Shown: positions 8,901 to 18,725, counted from the stretch's first letter. The stretch is 45,475 bases of DNA from Chitinophagaceae bacterium (GCA_947451935.1 CANGBH010000015.1:1-45475), one strand, 5' to 3'. The notes: a model not told the origin generated them from the letters alone. Numbers and translations: made by a program.

Positions 8901-10008
8901 TCACAACTGTTTCAATCGTTTTTGCATACACATGAGACACTTTCCTAATATCATAATTATCAATCGCTCTAGAACGCATTATCATACCAATTTTACAAGC
9001 ATTATCATAATTACTCATCAAGTCAACCATCTTATCATAAAGATCTCGAGAATCGTTATGTCTAAAAATATAGGCATCCTTACCTGGTGAAATAGCTTCC
9101 AGATTCATTGGAATATCACTAGCGACTATGGGAATACCAGTAATTAATGCCTCTACAAGAGCCCCACTAAACCCTTCAGATATACTGGGTAATACAAATG
9201 CATTTGCGGCATACAACTGCTGCCAACCCAAGGGAATATTTCCTTCTAGAATAACATCATTCTGCAAGTTCAGTTTGAAAATAAGCTCCTCTATTTCCTT
9301 TCGTATTGGACCTTCACCAATTATCCTGAGTTCTACTTGATGATTTTTTACTTTCAGCAATTGAAAAGCATGTAAAAGATTCTCATAACCTTTTTGAGGT
9401 ATCAATCGACCGATAGCCATCCATACAAACTTATGACTTCCAATAGGCTTAACCCAGGCTGAATAATTACTGGTGTCCCTACCTCGATATATAACTTTTA
9501 TTTTTTCACTACCTATTCCCAACGCTTTCCCATTTAAAAGTGAAATGCTATAAGAGTTGCTGATGATTTTTTGGGGTATGAATGCAGTTGATTTATCCAA
9601 CAATAATGTTAGATAATACTTAATAACAGATAACCCTTTGAATCTACTTTTCCGTTCAGCACTATATCGTTCATTGACAAATGTGCCAATCAATGGTACT
9701 TTTGTCCACCAACATACAAACCTACTAATGATCAAAGATCTGTAAAGAGAGCTAACAATAACATCAGGTTTTTCGCGAACAACCACTTGATGAAATTTTT
9801 TTATTGCATCGTAAAACCCATACTTTTCATCAATATCTAAAAAATATAACTTACAATTAATTGATTCGTAAGTGGATCTTAATTGATGTGAATTATAGAA
9901 ATAAACCACTACAACTTGAATCTCATCGTTAAACTGACTAATCAATTCCGCCGTACTTTGCTCGGTGCCTCCCTGTGCCAAACTATCAATCGTAAATATA
10001 ACCTTCAT
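8884..10008 (-). CDS. glycosyltransferase family 4 (GT-B)
   Basis: 374 residues. N-terminal loop IDSLAQGGTEQSTAEL (residues 7-22), C-terminal GRLIPQKGYENLL (200-212), IIGEGPIRKE (229-238) and the EX7E motif EGFSGALVE (E278, E286) define a GT4 enzyme. It starts 13 bases after the asparagine-synthetase-like gene and overlaps the next GT4 gene by 17 bases. The two consecutive GT4 genes are clearly different in sequence, so they likely add different residues rather than being a recent duplication. Substrate is not predictable. Confidence 0.92.
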   Translation of the reverse strand: MKVIFTIDSLAQGGTEQSTAELISQFNDEIQVVVVYFYNSHQLRSTYESINCKLYFLDIDEKYGFYDAIKKFHQVVVREKPDVIVSSLYRSLIISRFVCWWTKVPLIGTFVNERYSAERKSRFKGLSVIKYYLTLLLDKSTAFIPQKIISNSYSISLLNGKALGIGSEKIKVIYRGRDTSNYSAWVKPIGSHKFVWMAIGRLIPQKGYENLLHAFQLLKVKNHQVELRIIGEGPIRKEIEELIFKLNLQNDVILEGNIPLGWQQLYAANAFVLPSISEGFSGALVEALITGIPIVASDIPMNLEAISPGKDAYIFRHNDSRDLYDKMVDLMSNYDNACKIGMIMRSRAIDNYDIRKVSHVYAKTIETVVNGKES

Positions 10009-10021
10009 GAACTATGTTGAA

Positions 10022-11863
10022 CTAAAATTTAATATTATTACTATTCAACCAGAGTTGAATCATAATTAATGTAAAAACTCTTCGCTTATTAAAAAACTGC
10101 CTTCCCTCCCCACTCATAAGATTATTCAACATTGTCTTATTAAAAATGCAATTATCAGAGAAGAGATGGTCCTTCATAAATTCTTGCCATTTTTTTTCTT
10201 TCATCCAATATTCCAAAGGGGGTACAAATCCTTGTTTTCGTTGAATATTAACAAAATCCGGAAGCTTTTTCAAAGCAAGTTGTCGTAGTATCTTCTTTCT
10301 GCGTTTCAAATTGGGATGTAAATCACCAATAGCAAAATCAAGAATCCCCTTTGCCAAAAAGGGCGATCTAACTTCTACAGAAGACAACATACTAGATCTA
10401 TCTACTTTTGTAAGGATATTATCAGGCAGAAACCCATTCATGTCATACCGCATCGCCCTTCCCATAAAATCCAAATTAGAATCAACCATTGTATTCTTGA
10501 GGAAACTGGTATCTGTAACGATCCATGATTCAGGCAATATTTTGCGCCGTTCTTCTGTTGTGAATAAATTATCTTTCAGCGGGATTGAATGTTTAAAATC
10601 AGATGCGATTTGCATTAAATAATGCCGCCCCTTGAACCCAATAGGAAGTATTGATTCTGAAGTATTTGAAATGAATGACCTCAGTTTAGCTGGAACATTC
10701 CCAAACTTGTTACTCAAATTAAGCCATTGCTCATATCGATCATATCCACCAAATATTTCATCACCTCCATCGCCTCCCATAACAACCTTACAGTATTCAC
10801 TTGCGGCATTGTAAATCAAATAACCGGGAATTATGGCAGGGTCAGTATTAGGCTCACAACATTGTGCTGATAATTTTGACATTATTTCAGGATCAGCCCC
10901 TGAAACATTCAACTCTCTGTGTCTGGTGCCAAACCATTGTGCAACTTGTCTGGCAAAATGTCTTTCATCGGCACCACCATATCCTTCAAATCCAACTGTA
11001 AAGGTGTATAAATCTTTATCTTGCTCAGAAGCATATGCAGTAATCAAGCTGCTATCCAACCCCCCACTTAACATTACTCCTACAGGTACATCTGCTATCA
11101 TTTGTGATTTTACGGATTGACCTAATATAGTGTCAAGCTCCTCTAGCAAAAGAGATTCTTCCTTGTGAGATGCAGGTGGGGATGCTGGAATCCAATATTT
11201 TTTTACAATTGGAGTGCTACTTCCAATCTGCCAAGATAGATAAGAAGCGGGAGGAAGTTTTTTTACACTATCAATAATAGACAAATCTCCTGGAACATAA
11301 CCAAAACCTAAAAGGCAATCCAATGCTATATGATTGATTTGTCGATTAGTACCATCAACATGCAGAATCGATTTCAATTCAGACGCAAAAATAAATCCTT
11401 GATTGGTAAACCTATAATACAAAGGTTTTTCTCCAATTCTATCTCTTGCCATTGTCAACCTGTTGTTAACAAGATCTAAAATTGAAAAAGCAAACATGCC
11501 ATCAATTTTTTCTAAAGTATACACTCCCCAACAATGCCATGCGTTAAGTAAAACTTCTGTATCTGATTGAGATTTAAAATGATACCCCTTCGACCTCAAT
11601 TCATCTTTGATTATCTTATAATTATAGATTTCACCATTGAAAACAATTATCAAGGTTTTATCAAATGAAACCATAGGCTGAGAACCAAGGTCAGAAAGAT
11701 CAATTATGCTTAATCGTCTATGCCCAAACCAACTATTTTCTTCCTCATTCATCCATTCTCCATAAGCATCTGGACCGCGATGTATCATCAGGTCCAATGC
11801 AGATTTCATAAATGAAGCGTCAATTTTTTCAGTTAATGATATTCTTCCTAGTATTCCACACAT
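10022..11863 (-). CDS. asnB: asparagine synthetase B-like glutamine amidotransferase
   Basis: 613 residues, the usual length for glutamine-hydrolysing AsnB. The N-terminal Ntn glutaminase begins MCGILGRIS with nucleophile Cys2 and has RGPDAYG (29-35), FNGEIYNY (75-82) and SDTEVLLNAW. The synthetase domain has the pyrophosphate loop SGGLDSS at 266-272 and GGDGGDEIFGGYDRY further on. In polysaccharide loci this family often amidates a sugar carboxyl group instead of aspartate; WbpS in Pseudomonas O-antigen synthesis is the usual example. Two uronic-acid supply routes are encoded nearby (epimerase at 32251-33282, dehydrogenase at 35790-37070), so a uronamide residue is a reasonable inference. 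A true asparagine synthetase cannot be excluded. Confidence 0.93.
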   Translation of the reverse strand: MCGILGRISLTEKIDASFMKSALDLMIHRGPDAYGEWMNEEENSWFGHRRLSIIDLSDLGSQPMVSFDKTLIIVFNGEIYNYKIIKDELRSKGYHFKSQSDTEVLLNAWHCWGVYTLEKIDGMFAFSILDLVNNRLTMARDRIGEKPLYYRFTNQGFIFASELKSILHVDGTNRQINHIALDCLLGFGYVPGDLSIIDSVKKLPPASYLSWQIGSSTPIVKKYWIPASPPASHKEESLLLEELDTILGQSVKSQMIADVPVGVMLSGGLDSSLITAYASEQDKDLYTFTVGFEGYGGADERHFARQVAQWFGTRHRELNVSGADPEIMSKLSAQCCEPNTDPAIIPGYLIYNAASEYCKVVMGGDGGDEIFGGYDRYEQWLNLSNKFGNVPAKLRSFISNTSESILPIGFKGRHYLMQIASDFKHSIPLKDNLFTTEERRKILPESWIVTDTSFLKNTMVDSNLDFMGRAMRYDMNGFLPDNILTKVDRSSMLSSVEVRSPFLAKGILDFAIGDLHPNLKRRKKILRQLALKKLPDFVNIQRKQGFVPPLEYWMKEKKWQEFMKDHLFSDNCIFNKTMLNNLMSGEGRQFFNKRRVFTLIMIQLWLNSNNIKF

Positions 11864-11874
11864 AATCTATTCTA

Positions 11875-12798
11875 TTATTTAATGACTTGTTTTGCAATAG
11901 GTAATATTCTCATTCCCATTTTACCGAAAAAGCCATCAAACAAACCTTTTAAAATCATATAATTAGCTTTTCTCCCATAGTTGAATCCATATTTGAAAAC
12001 AAATATGCATTTTGATATATTTCTTAAAATAATTAGAAAAATACCAGATAAGGTGAATTGTTGATAAACAAGAATATGCAAGAGATTTCTAACACTATAA
12101 TATTCTCTCCACAGTAGACTCTCTAATTTTTTTGAATAACCTACCTCTTCTAAATTTAATCTACCCATCAATTCACGATGCTTGTAATGCAATTCACCTG
12201 AAGTTAAAATTCTGAAGTTTTTACGCTTTAAAGCCAAACAAAAATCTAACTCTTCAAAACCAAAGAAAAAATCAAAAGATGGTAATATTCCCTGTTGAAA
12301 AACCCTTTTACTTATTAGTGGAAACATATTTCCTGAAATGGTATCTACTTTCAAATAACCATTTAATTCCTTATCCGGTAAACGTACAATCTTTGCCTTT
12401 TTTTTATCAAAGCGTTCTCCTACAGCTCCAACCATTCCTAATGTAGAATCATCATTGTCAATAACAATCTTAAACAATTGTTCAAAAAGGTCCACAAATT
12501 TTGGAGGATCATCGTCATCAACCCAGAGAACCCAATCATAGTCCATTTCAAAAAGCAATTTCATTCCCCAATAAGCCCCTCCAGCTGGACCAGCATTATG
12601 CCCTACAGAATGATGAGAAATGCGTTTATCATTCAATTGCCGAATCATGTCGAACGATATATCTTCAGAACTGTTATCAATTACCAATACAAAAGATGGT
12701 GGAAATGATTGATTCAGTAATTTTTGTATCGTCGAAAGTAAAATTTCCGGACGGTCTTTAGTAATGACAAAAGCAGCAAATTTATAATTTGTTGTTAT
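11875..12798 (-). CDS. GT2 glycosyltransferase (GlfT2/rhamnosyltransferase-like), unusual start
   Basis: The GT-A core is clear: a VIDNSSED motif, NAGPAGGAYWG, and an acidic metal site WVDDDDPP. The first in-frame TTG (12687) would begin in the middle of the conserved first strand. Translation is open for another 37 codons back to 12798 and encodes what the family needs: FAAFVITKDRPEILLSTIQK, a first beta strand and helix. No ATG, GTG or TTG lies in that stretch. The only plausible initiation there is ATA at 12798, overlapping the upstream TAA, or an internal ATT. I give the extended form (307 residues). Either a rare start is used or a point change has weakened the gene. The C-terminal region has a hydrophobic segment typical of membrane-associated GT2 enzymes. 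Confidence 0.8.
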   Translation of the reverse strand: MTTNYKFAAFVITKDRPEILLSTIQKLLNQSFPPSFVLVIDNSSEDISFDMIRQLNDKRISHHSVGHNAGPAGGAYWGMKLLFEMDYDWVLWVDDDDPPKFVDLFEQLFKIVIDNDDSTLGMVGAVGERFDKKKAKIVRLPDKELNGYLKVDTISGNMFPLISKRVFQQGILPSFDFFFGFEELDFCLALKRKNFRILTSGELHYKHRELMGRLNLEEVGYSKKLESLLWREYYSVRNLLHILVYQQFTLSGIFLIILRNISKCIFVFKYGFNYGRKANYMILKGLFDGFFGKMGMRILPIAKQVIK

Positions 12799-13838
12799 TT
12801 TATGCGCGTTTTAAGTCTACTAAAAGGAGACTCGATAAAATAATAAGAACATATAGATATAAGCAATAAACTTATTAATCTAAAAAAAATATTATCGAAA
12901 TGAAAAATATCATTCCTAGAAAAAAATAATTGTTGCCAAAGATATAAACTATAGGAAATAATACCAATGAATGTCAAAATTGAATTATTCAAAATTGAAT
13001 AAATAATTCCTGTTTTTAAATTTATAACACACCAAAATAAAAGTGCGAAAACAAAAACATATAAAATAGATGAATATTGCTTTAAAATATAATTTAATGT
13101 GATAGAATTATTAAAAGAAGAAATAAAATTAATAAGAATAATAATTACAACAGTAGAAATAAATACCAATGAAATATGGCTAAACTTAATCTTGGGTTGA
13201 ACAAATAATGTTATCAAAGCAATTAAAACACCAAATATTAATCCTTCACATCGAAAGAAGATATTGAATGTCGACAAATTTGTTTGAGTATAAAAATAAT
13301 ACCGAATGAATGGAAGAATAAGAAGTAAAATTATTGAAGAATAAAATATCTTAACATATGGAATATTTTTAAACCTATTCAAAAATAATGGCAATAGGAT
13401 ATAAAATATATTTTCAACAGATAAAGACCATAAATGAAAATTTTCCCATCGAACACCTTTCAATTGTGATACTAAGAAAATAGAATTCAGCAAAGTTTGC
13501 ATTGAAAAATGGATAACATTCGATTTAGAAAGAATAAAATAAATAAATAATAAAAAATATAAAGCTGGTAAAATTCTAAATGCCCTTCGTAAAAAAAAGG
13601 TAGTTAAACTTATTTGACCATCACGTAAATGTTCTTTTACTAAAATAGTAGTAATTAAAAATCCTGAAATGATAAAAAATATGTCAACCCCATTTTTGCC
13701 ATTAATCAAAAATGAAAAATATGGATTCAAAAAATTATTTCCACTAAAATATATGTAATGATCAATCAATACAAAAAGTATCGAAATTGCTCTTAGACCA
13801 TCAATAGAGCTAATTCGCAATTTGTTATTATGAATCAT
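12795..13838 (-). CDS. acyltransferase-3 family O-acetyltransferase (OafA-like)
   Basis: 347 residues with about ten membrane segments. Family landmarks: the N-terminal SSIDGLRAISILFVLIDH with the conserved Arg and His, NGVDIFFIISGFLIT after the second segment, and LWSLSVENIFYILLPL, equivalent to the WSLxVEEQFY motif, although here the second Glu is Asn. Such integral membrane enzymes add O-acetyl groups to surface polysaccharide. It overlaps the upstream GT2 gene by 4 bases (ATGA) and abuts the unusual GT2 start downstream. It is one of two acyltransferase-3 genes in the locus; they are distinct in sequence. Confidence 0.9.
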   Translation of the reverse strand: MIHNNKLRISSIDGLRAISILFVLIDHYIYFSGNNFLNPYFSFLINGKNGVDIFFIISGFLITTILVKEHLRDGQISLTTFFLRRAFRILPALYFLLFIYFILSKSNVIHFSMQTLLNSIFLVSQLKGVRWENFHLWSLSVENIFYILLPLFLNRFKNIPYVKIFYSSIILLLILPFIRYYFYTQTNLSTFNIFFRCEGLIFGVLIALITLFVQPKIKFSHISLVFISTVVIIILINFISSFNNSITLNYILKQYSSILYVFVFALLFWCVINLKTGIIYSILNNSILTFIGIISYSLYLWQQLFFSRNDIFHFDNIFFRLISLLLISICSYYFIESPFSRLKTRIK

Positions 13839-14710
13839 TTTCTTAATCTATTTACCCACAAAAAGTCTCTCACTACTGGAATAAAAACCAAACAAAATCT
13901 AAAATAATTTTTTAATGATAGTGGATTTAATTTTAGGGATTTGAAAAAATATTTTTTTGCAATTGAATATTCCTTACAACTTAACGCAGCTACACCTGCA
14001 ATAGTTAAAAATCTTAATTTCAAATTGTTGTTTTTGTCAAATAGTTGAGGATGTTTTTTAATAGTATAAATAATTCCATTCATCTTATTACGTGCATTTT
14101 TTCCATGACTATTTTCCCGCATGTTGTAAAAAAGATTGGGACTTTTTACAAATGACATAGTCGGTTTTGTATGTTTAATCCTGAATCCAAGTTCTGTATT
14201 TTCTCCATAAGCAAGTTTTTCATCATAACATCCAAGCTGTTCAAAAAAGGTCTTTCGTATACAAAAAGAACCGGGTATAACATTACCAACACTGATACCA
14301 TCTTTAAAAGGATTAGTTGGATCAGTATATTCTACCAATATATTATCCTTCATTCTATTGATGCCGCAGTAAATTATATCAGGATTTTGTATGCTTATGA
14401 TATTTGCATAATCAAAAAGCCAATTTTGAGTAACCAAATCATCAGAATCAAGAAAAATAAGATAATCTCCATTCGATAAGGATGCGCCTTTATTTCTTGC
14501 AGCAGAAACACCCGAATTAGATTGATAAAAGTAGTTTATTGAACTATTTCCTATATAACTAGACAAAATATTTTTAACATCATCAGTTGAACCATCATCA
14601 ATTATAATTATTTCAAAATCTTTACACTTTTGTTGTAGTACTGAATCCAATGTTAAACATATCAAAGAAGAACTGTTAAATAGTGGTATTATAACACTAA
14701 ATACTGGCAT
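13835..14710 (-). CDS. glycosyltransferase family 2 (GT-A)
   Basis: 291 residues. Canonical GT2 N-terminus FSVIIPLFNSSSLICLTLDS, IIIDDGSTDD (Asp38/Asp39), SGVSAARNKGASLSNGDYL, and the metal-binding FLDSDD (residues 87-91). The C-terminal 90 residues hold the acceptor-binding helices. The enzyme is inverting and cytosolic, and should add one sugar to the lipid-linked chain. The start overlaps the preceding GT2 gene by 14 bases and the end overlaps the acyltransferase gene by 4. Donor unknown. Confidence 0.92.
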   Translation of the reverse strand: MPVFSVIIPLFNSSSLICLTLDSVLQQKCKDFEIIIIDDGSTDDVKNILSSYIGNSSINYFYQSNSGVSAARNKGASLSNGDYLIFLDSDDLVTQNWLFDYANIISIQNPDIIYCGINRMKDNILVEYTDPTNPFKDGISVGNVIPGSFCIRKTFFEQLGCYDEKLAYGENTELGFRIKHTKPTMSFVKSPNLFYNMRENSHGKNARNKMNGIIYTIKKHPQLFDKNNNLKLRFLTIAGVAALSCKEYSIAKKYFFKSLKLNPLSLKNYFRFCLVFIPVVRDFLWVNRLRK

Positions 14711-15710
14711 TGAATGTGTTTTTCAAGCTTTTATAATGATTATATGAAGAATGAAGCTTTGAACAGTAAGAAAATGCTTTTGATTTTAAAACACTTAATG
14801 CAAGACTATTTTTATAATCATTTTTATGTATATGAAATAGAGTAGATTTTGTCCAAAAAGAACAAAGTGTCAAAATTGAAATTGTTAATTTATAGTAATA
14901 ATACAGGATGAATAAAAAGGTACTCTTGTATCCATACTTGAATATAAAATGATATGATTCTAGTAAACCCACCCCAGATGCTATTCCAGATTTCAACTTT
15001 ATGTAATAATTCCAATTAAGACGGGTTGAATTTATTTGATGTGTGAAAATCATTCTGTCATCATAATATAAATTCAAACCAGATAGTTGTATAAGATAGC
15101 ACCACTCTAAATCACCGCCTGAAGTGAGCTTTCCTGATTCCCTGTCTAACATAACCATTTTAAAACCAGAACTAATAATTTCTAGAACTGGAGTTTTTAA
15201 AATACATAAACCAGCGCCATAAAGTGCTGCTCCATTATTTAGATAACCAATTTTATCTTGTTGTTTGCCAACTGCGTAACTATGTGAGTAGTAATTGAAC
15301 CAAGCAGGAATGGGAATGTCTATTAGAGGAATGCCTCTTCCACCAACAGCGCCTAGATTTTGGTTTGATGAGATAGCATCAAACCAAAATTTCACATAAT
15401 TCGAATCTAACAAGTTGTCATCATCACAAAATAACAACCAATCATATTTGGCATTTCTTGCACCAGTTAGTCTTGCGATATTTAAACCAGGTTGAAACTC
15501 CTGAACTAATGAAATATCAAAAAGAAAATCGTGTGTTGAGTTCAAATCATTAATCCAACTTGAAGTATTGTCTGTGGAAGCATTATCAACAACAACAACT
15601 TCCCAAAGGACATTAGCAGGAATACGTAAACTATTTACATGTTCTAGAACCAATTCAAGACGATTCTTACCATTATGAGTACAAATAACAATGGAGATAC
15701 CTAATTGCAT
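14697..15710 (-). CDS. glycosyltransferase family 2 (GT-A)
   Basis: 337 residues. N-terminal ISIVICTHNGKNRLELVLEH, VVVDNASTDNT (residues 39-49) and LLFCDDDNLLD (92-102) give the GT2 donor and metal sites. A GAGLCILK block (about residue 160) and SGGDLEWCYLI (about 195) resemble the family's acceptor/catalytic region with the conserved acidic ED-like pair. The C-terminus is rich in Tyr/Phe and may associate with the membrane. It overlaps both neighbouring GT2 genes by 10-14 bases. Confidence 0.92.
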   Translation of the reverse strand: MQLGISIVICTHNGKNRLELVLEHVNSLRIPANVLWEVVVVDNASTDNTSSWINDLNSTHDFLFDISLVQEFQPGLNIARLTGARNAKYDWLLFCDDDNLLDSNYVKFWFDAISSNQNLGAVGGRGIPLIDIPIPAWFNYYSHSYAVGKQQDKIGYLNNGAALYGAGLCILKTPVLEIISSGFKMVMLDRESGKLTSGGDLEWCYLIQLSGLNLYYDDRMIFTHQINSTRLNWNYYIKLKSGIASGVGLLESYHFIFKYGYKSTFLFILYYYYKLTISILTLCSFWTKSTLFHIHKNDYKNSLALSVLKSKAFSYCSKLHSSYNHYKSLKNTFNASI

Positions 15711-16792
15711 GAAATACGGTTAATAAGTGGGGACAGAAGTCCCCAAGTATTTTTTACTTTTTTCTTTTTATGTACAGAAAATATTTCTTTCATTAAAATG
15801 GTCTTATCTAATCCTTTAATATTGATGTTATCAATAAAATTAGAAAAAAGGGGGTAAAGTATATTGAATACCCAATCAATATCCTTTCTAGAAACTTGAT
15901 ACCTAAAGGAAAGATGCGAACACAATAATTTGAAATCAGAATAGTTAAAAATAAAATTGAAATTTTCTGCTTCTTTATTAAACAGATCTATTGCTAAAGA
16001 TTGTTTTTTTTGAACAATGGCAACTCCCAAACACAAAAAAAGATGACGCTTTATAGTGTCATTAATATTTGTATCTATTCTTTTGTTTAAACTATAATCT
16101 AATGAAATTCGGCAATCAATAGTACAAGCCTGCATTGATACTTGTTTAAGTGCCTCGTACATGGTTATAAATTGTCGACTCATGCTATTTTCAGAGATAC
16201 GATAGAAACAGCTGGATTCTTCGCTAATCGCAAGTATAGCACCCACTTTATAAAATCGAATCCACAAGTCCCAGTCTTCAGCACTTTTTAAAGAAGTATC
16301 AAAATTACCTGATTGAAGCAACAAGTTGCGATTGAAGGCTACCGCAACAGGGGGTGCTATATTATGATATAGAATTTGATGAAAATCAGTTTCTACATTC
16401 AATGTAACTTTATGATTGATAGAAGGATTAGCAGAAAAATAAGAATATCCTGTAAATACAATATCTACATTGCCATGAAATAATTTCGAAATTGATTCTA
16501 AATGGTTAGATGCATATTTGTCATCTGCATCTAAAAGAGAAATAAATTCACCAGTAGAAAGTTCGATACCTTTATTTCGTGCTGATGATAATCCACAATT
16601 TGAAATGGAAAAAAGTTTTATGCGAGCATCAATATTACACCACTTATTGGCAACTTCAATTGTATTGTCTATTGAGCCATCATTAACAATGATGGCTTCC
16701 CAATCAGTAAAGGATTGACCGATTAGTGATGCCAAACACTCATCTAAAAAATGAGCATGATTATAACAAGGGATAATGACAGAAAATGTCAT
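15701..16792 (-). CDS. glycosyltransferase family 2 (GT-A)
   Basis: 363 residues. FSVIIPCYNHAHFLDECLAS, IIVNDGSIDNT (residues 34-44), GLSSARNKGIELSTGEF, and LLDADD (86-91) are classical GT2 motifs. SAEDWDLWIRFYKVG about residue 170 carries the catalytic-base ED pair. The last 130 residues are helical and divergent. It starts 6 bases downstream of the previous GT2 stop and overlaps the next by 10 bases. Function within the repeat unit is not assignable. Confidence 0.92.
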   Translation of the reverse strand: MTFSVIIPCYNHAHFLDECLASLIGQSFTDWEAIIVNDGSIDNTIEVANKWCNIDARIKLFSISNCGLSSARNKGIELSTGEFISLLDADDKYASNHLESISKLFHGNVDIVFTGYSYFSANPSINHKVTLNVETDFHQILYHNIAPPVAVAFNRNLLLQSGNFDTSLKSAEDWDLWIRFYKVGAILAISEESSCFYRISENSMSRQFITMYEALKQVSMQACTIDCRISLDYSLNKRIDTNINDTIKRHLFLCLGVAIVQKKQSLAIDLFNKEAENFNFIFNYSDFKLLCSHLSFRYQVSRKDIDWVFNILYPLFSNFIDNINIKGLDKTILMKEIFSVHKKKKVKNTWGLLSPLINRISCN

Positions 16793-16798
16793 TAAATA

Positions 16799-17581
16799 TT
16801 AAAGGATATTAAATTTCATAAATAAAAACTTCAAAATATATTTTTTCCACCTTGGCATGGACCTAAAATACTTTTTTACATAAGGACTATGAGATTTGTA
16901 CAATTCAACTTTGGATGGAAATCTTTTGGTAATATAATCAAGTTGTTCAGATATGATTTTATTTAGATATTTAGTTTGGTTACTAATACCATAACCATCA
17001 AAATTTATTGAATTTATATCAACATATTTATAAGTAGCGTTATGAAAAAATAATGCTTCCATAAAAAAAACCCAATCGGATATTATACTATAGTTTTCGT
17101 CATAAAAACCAACCCTATCAAATAAAGATTTTTTAATAATTGTTGATTGATGTGGCAAACCAAAACAAATCATATAATCCAATGATAATGATTTAGGGAA
17201 TTGACTCTCAATAGTTTTATTCTCATCAGATAAAACTTTGCAAATATTTGAGTAAACAATATCTGTTTCCTGGTGATCTGAAATAAATTTATTGAAATTA
17301 AACCAGTTATTAATGATATCTCCACTATTTAAAAACAATAAACGATCACCAGAAGACAAATTTATGCCTTTATTCATTGCATTATAAATACCAGAATCTT
17401 TTTCAGATTTCAAGACATCAATTAAAAATGATTTTTGAATTAAAATTTCTTTTGACCCATCATTAGAATCACCATCAATGACGACTAATTCAAAATGTTT
17501 TTTTTTATCAACAAAAATACTTGATAATGTCGATGACAAACCTATAGAGTTATTTAAATTTATGGTAACTACTGATAACAA
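16799..17581 (-). CDS. WcaE-like glycosyltransferase family 2
   Basis: 260 residues, compact as in the WcaE-like group. The N-terminus has VVTINLNNSIGLSSTLSSI, then VVIDGDSNDGS (residues 33-43), SEKDSGIYNAMNKGI (59-73) and LFLNSGD (82-88), where NSGD takes the place of DxD. The SDxGIYDAMNKG-type block is characteristic of this subgroup. Conserved PHQSTIIKKSLF and DWVFFMEAL follow. One base separates it from the upstream GT4 gene. It is strongly AT-rich, like its neighbours. Confidence 0.9.
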   Translation of the reverse strand: MLSVVTINLNNSIGLSSTLSSIFVDKKKHFELVVIDGDSNDGSKEILIQKSFLIDVLKSEKDSGIYNAMNKGINLSSGDRLLFLNSGDIINNWFNFNKFISDHQETDIVYSNICKVLSDENKTIESQFPKSLSLDYMICFGLPHQSTIIKKSLFDRVGFYDENYSIISDWVFFMEALFFHNATYKYVDINSINFDGYGISNQTKYLNKIISEQLDYITKRFPSKVELYKSHSPYVKKYFRSMPRWKKYILKFLFMKFNIL

Positions 17582-17582
17582 T

Positions 17583-18725
17583 TTAATTCTGTATTAATTC
17601 TAAAAATTTATAGGCGAAATTCAATCTTTTACTTTCATAATCGGATTCCACCTCTTTAGTAACTAGTTCAGATGATAATTCAAATGATTTTGCTAAATCA
17701 AATTCATTAGAAGGGCTAAAAAAGAGAACATTTTCAGAAATCTGTTCTCGATTGACAGGTATATCTGAAGCTATAACTTTTATTCTCAGAGCCTTTGCAT
17801 CTTCAATTACAGTACTCCATCCTTCAAATAAAGATGGCTGCACAACAGCTATAGAAGATTTCATTAATGATAATTGCTTATCACGATCAATTAAACCTAA
17901 AATTTTGACATTATCACGTAAATCGTTAAGGTCAATAAATTTAATAAAAGAATTAAAGGTGTCTGCATTTTCATTAGAATCATATTTACCAGTAAAGACT
18001 ACAAGAAGATTATACCCAGAATTTCTACATGCTAAAATAGCCTTTAGAACTATCAGGTGATTTTTATGCTTCCAAAATTGGTTACAAACAATAAAATAAG
18101 GCATTGAAATCGAATATTCTTTAAGTATTTTATCCGCATTATCAGTAATCAAGGTTGGGTGTGAAACAGAAAAGGGAAGAACAAATACTTTACATTTAGT
18201 TGATAAATTCATGGATTCCCAGTCTAGCCTTGAAGCATTACTGCTCAACACTAATTTTTTATTCGAAGAAGCTATTTTACTCAGAATACTGTTACGTTTT
18301 ATTAAATCAATTTCGGAAAAGTATTCAGGATAGTATAAATGTTGAAAATCAGGGAACCAATATATTTTATTTTTTATTAAGTCATAACAGTCATTGTTAG
18401 TAGCGGGAAATAAAACATTGATCTTAGTGTGTATAATCAACTTTTGATATATTTTCTTACCTAAGATGGGTTGCAATATTTTGTCAACTATCCTGTCAAA
18501 AAGATTCATTTCGAAAACATATGGATTATAAAATTTTAAATATTTATACCCCAAATCTTTAGCAGAATTAAAGTCTTTTATTGAATTGGACAATATGTAT
18601 ATCAGCGGTTGCTTTTCATCAGGCATTTTATTCAACGCCGCAATTAAATTTAAAATATAATAAGATCCTCCAATCCAATCTTCATTATATGAAAAAATTA
18701 ATCCTAATTTAATTCTTTTGCCCAT
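17583..18725 (-). CDS. glycosyltransferase family 4-like (GT-B)
   Basis: 380 residues. The N-terminal IGGSYYILNLIAALN (residues 18-32) is the acceptor-side loop seen in the EGW subgroup of GT4-like enzymes. The C-terminal domain has NQFWKHKNH (215-223), VVFTGKYD (242-249) and SLFEGWSTVIEDAKAL, in which the second acidic residue of EX7E is Asp309 instead of Glu. The N-terminus overlaps the upstream SDR gene by 22 bases. The Asp substitution is conservative, so activity is expected. Donor unknown. Confidence 0.88.
   Translation of the reverse strand: MGKRIKLGLIFSYNEDWIGGSYYILNLIAALNKMPDEKQPLIYILSNSIKDFNSAKDLGYKYLKFYNPYVFEMNLFDRIVDKILQPILGKKIYQKLIIHTKINVLFPATNNDCYDLIKNKIYWFPDFQHLYYPEYFSEIDLIKRNSILSKIASSNKKLVLSSNASRLDWESMNLSTKCKVFVLPFSVSHPTLITDNADKILKEYSISMPYFIVCNQFWKHKNHLIVLKAILACRNSGYNLLVVFTGKYDSNENADTFNSFIKFIDLNDLRDNVKILGLIDRDKQLSLMKSSIAVVQPSLFEGWSTVIEDAKALRIKVIASDIPVNREQISENVLFFSPSNEFDLAKSFELSSELVTKEVESDYESKRLNFAYKFLELIQN

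Noticed and set aside
10311-11120. Three plus-strand open frames opposite the AsnB-like gene
   Set aside because: They are antisense to a fully conserved 613-residue enzyme and carry no motifs.
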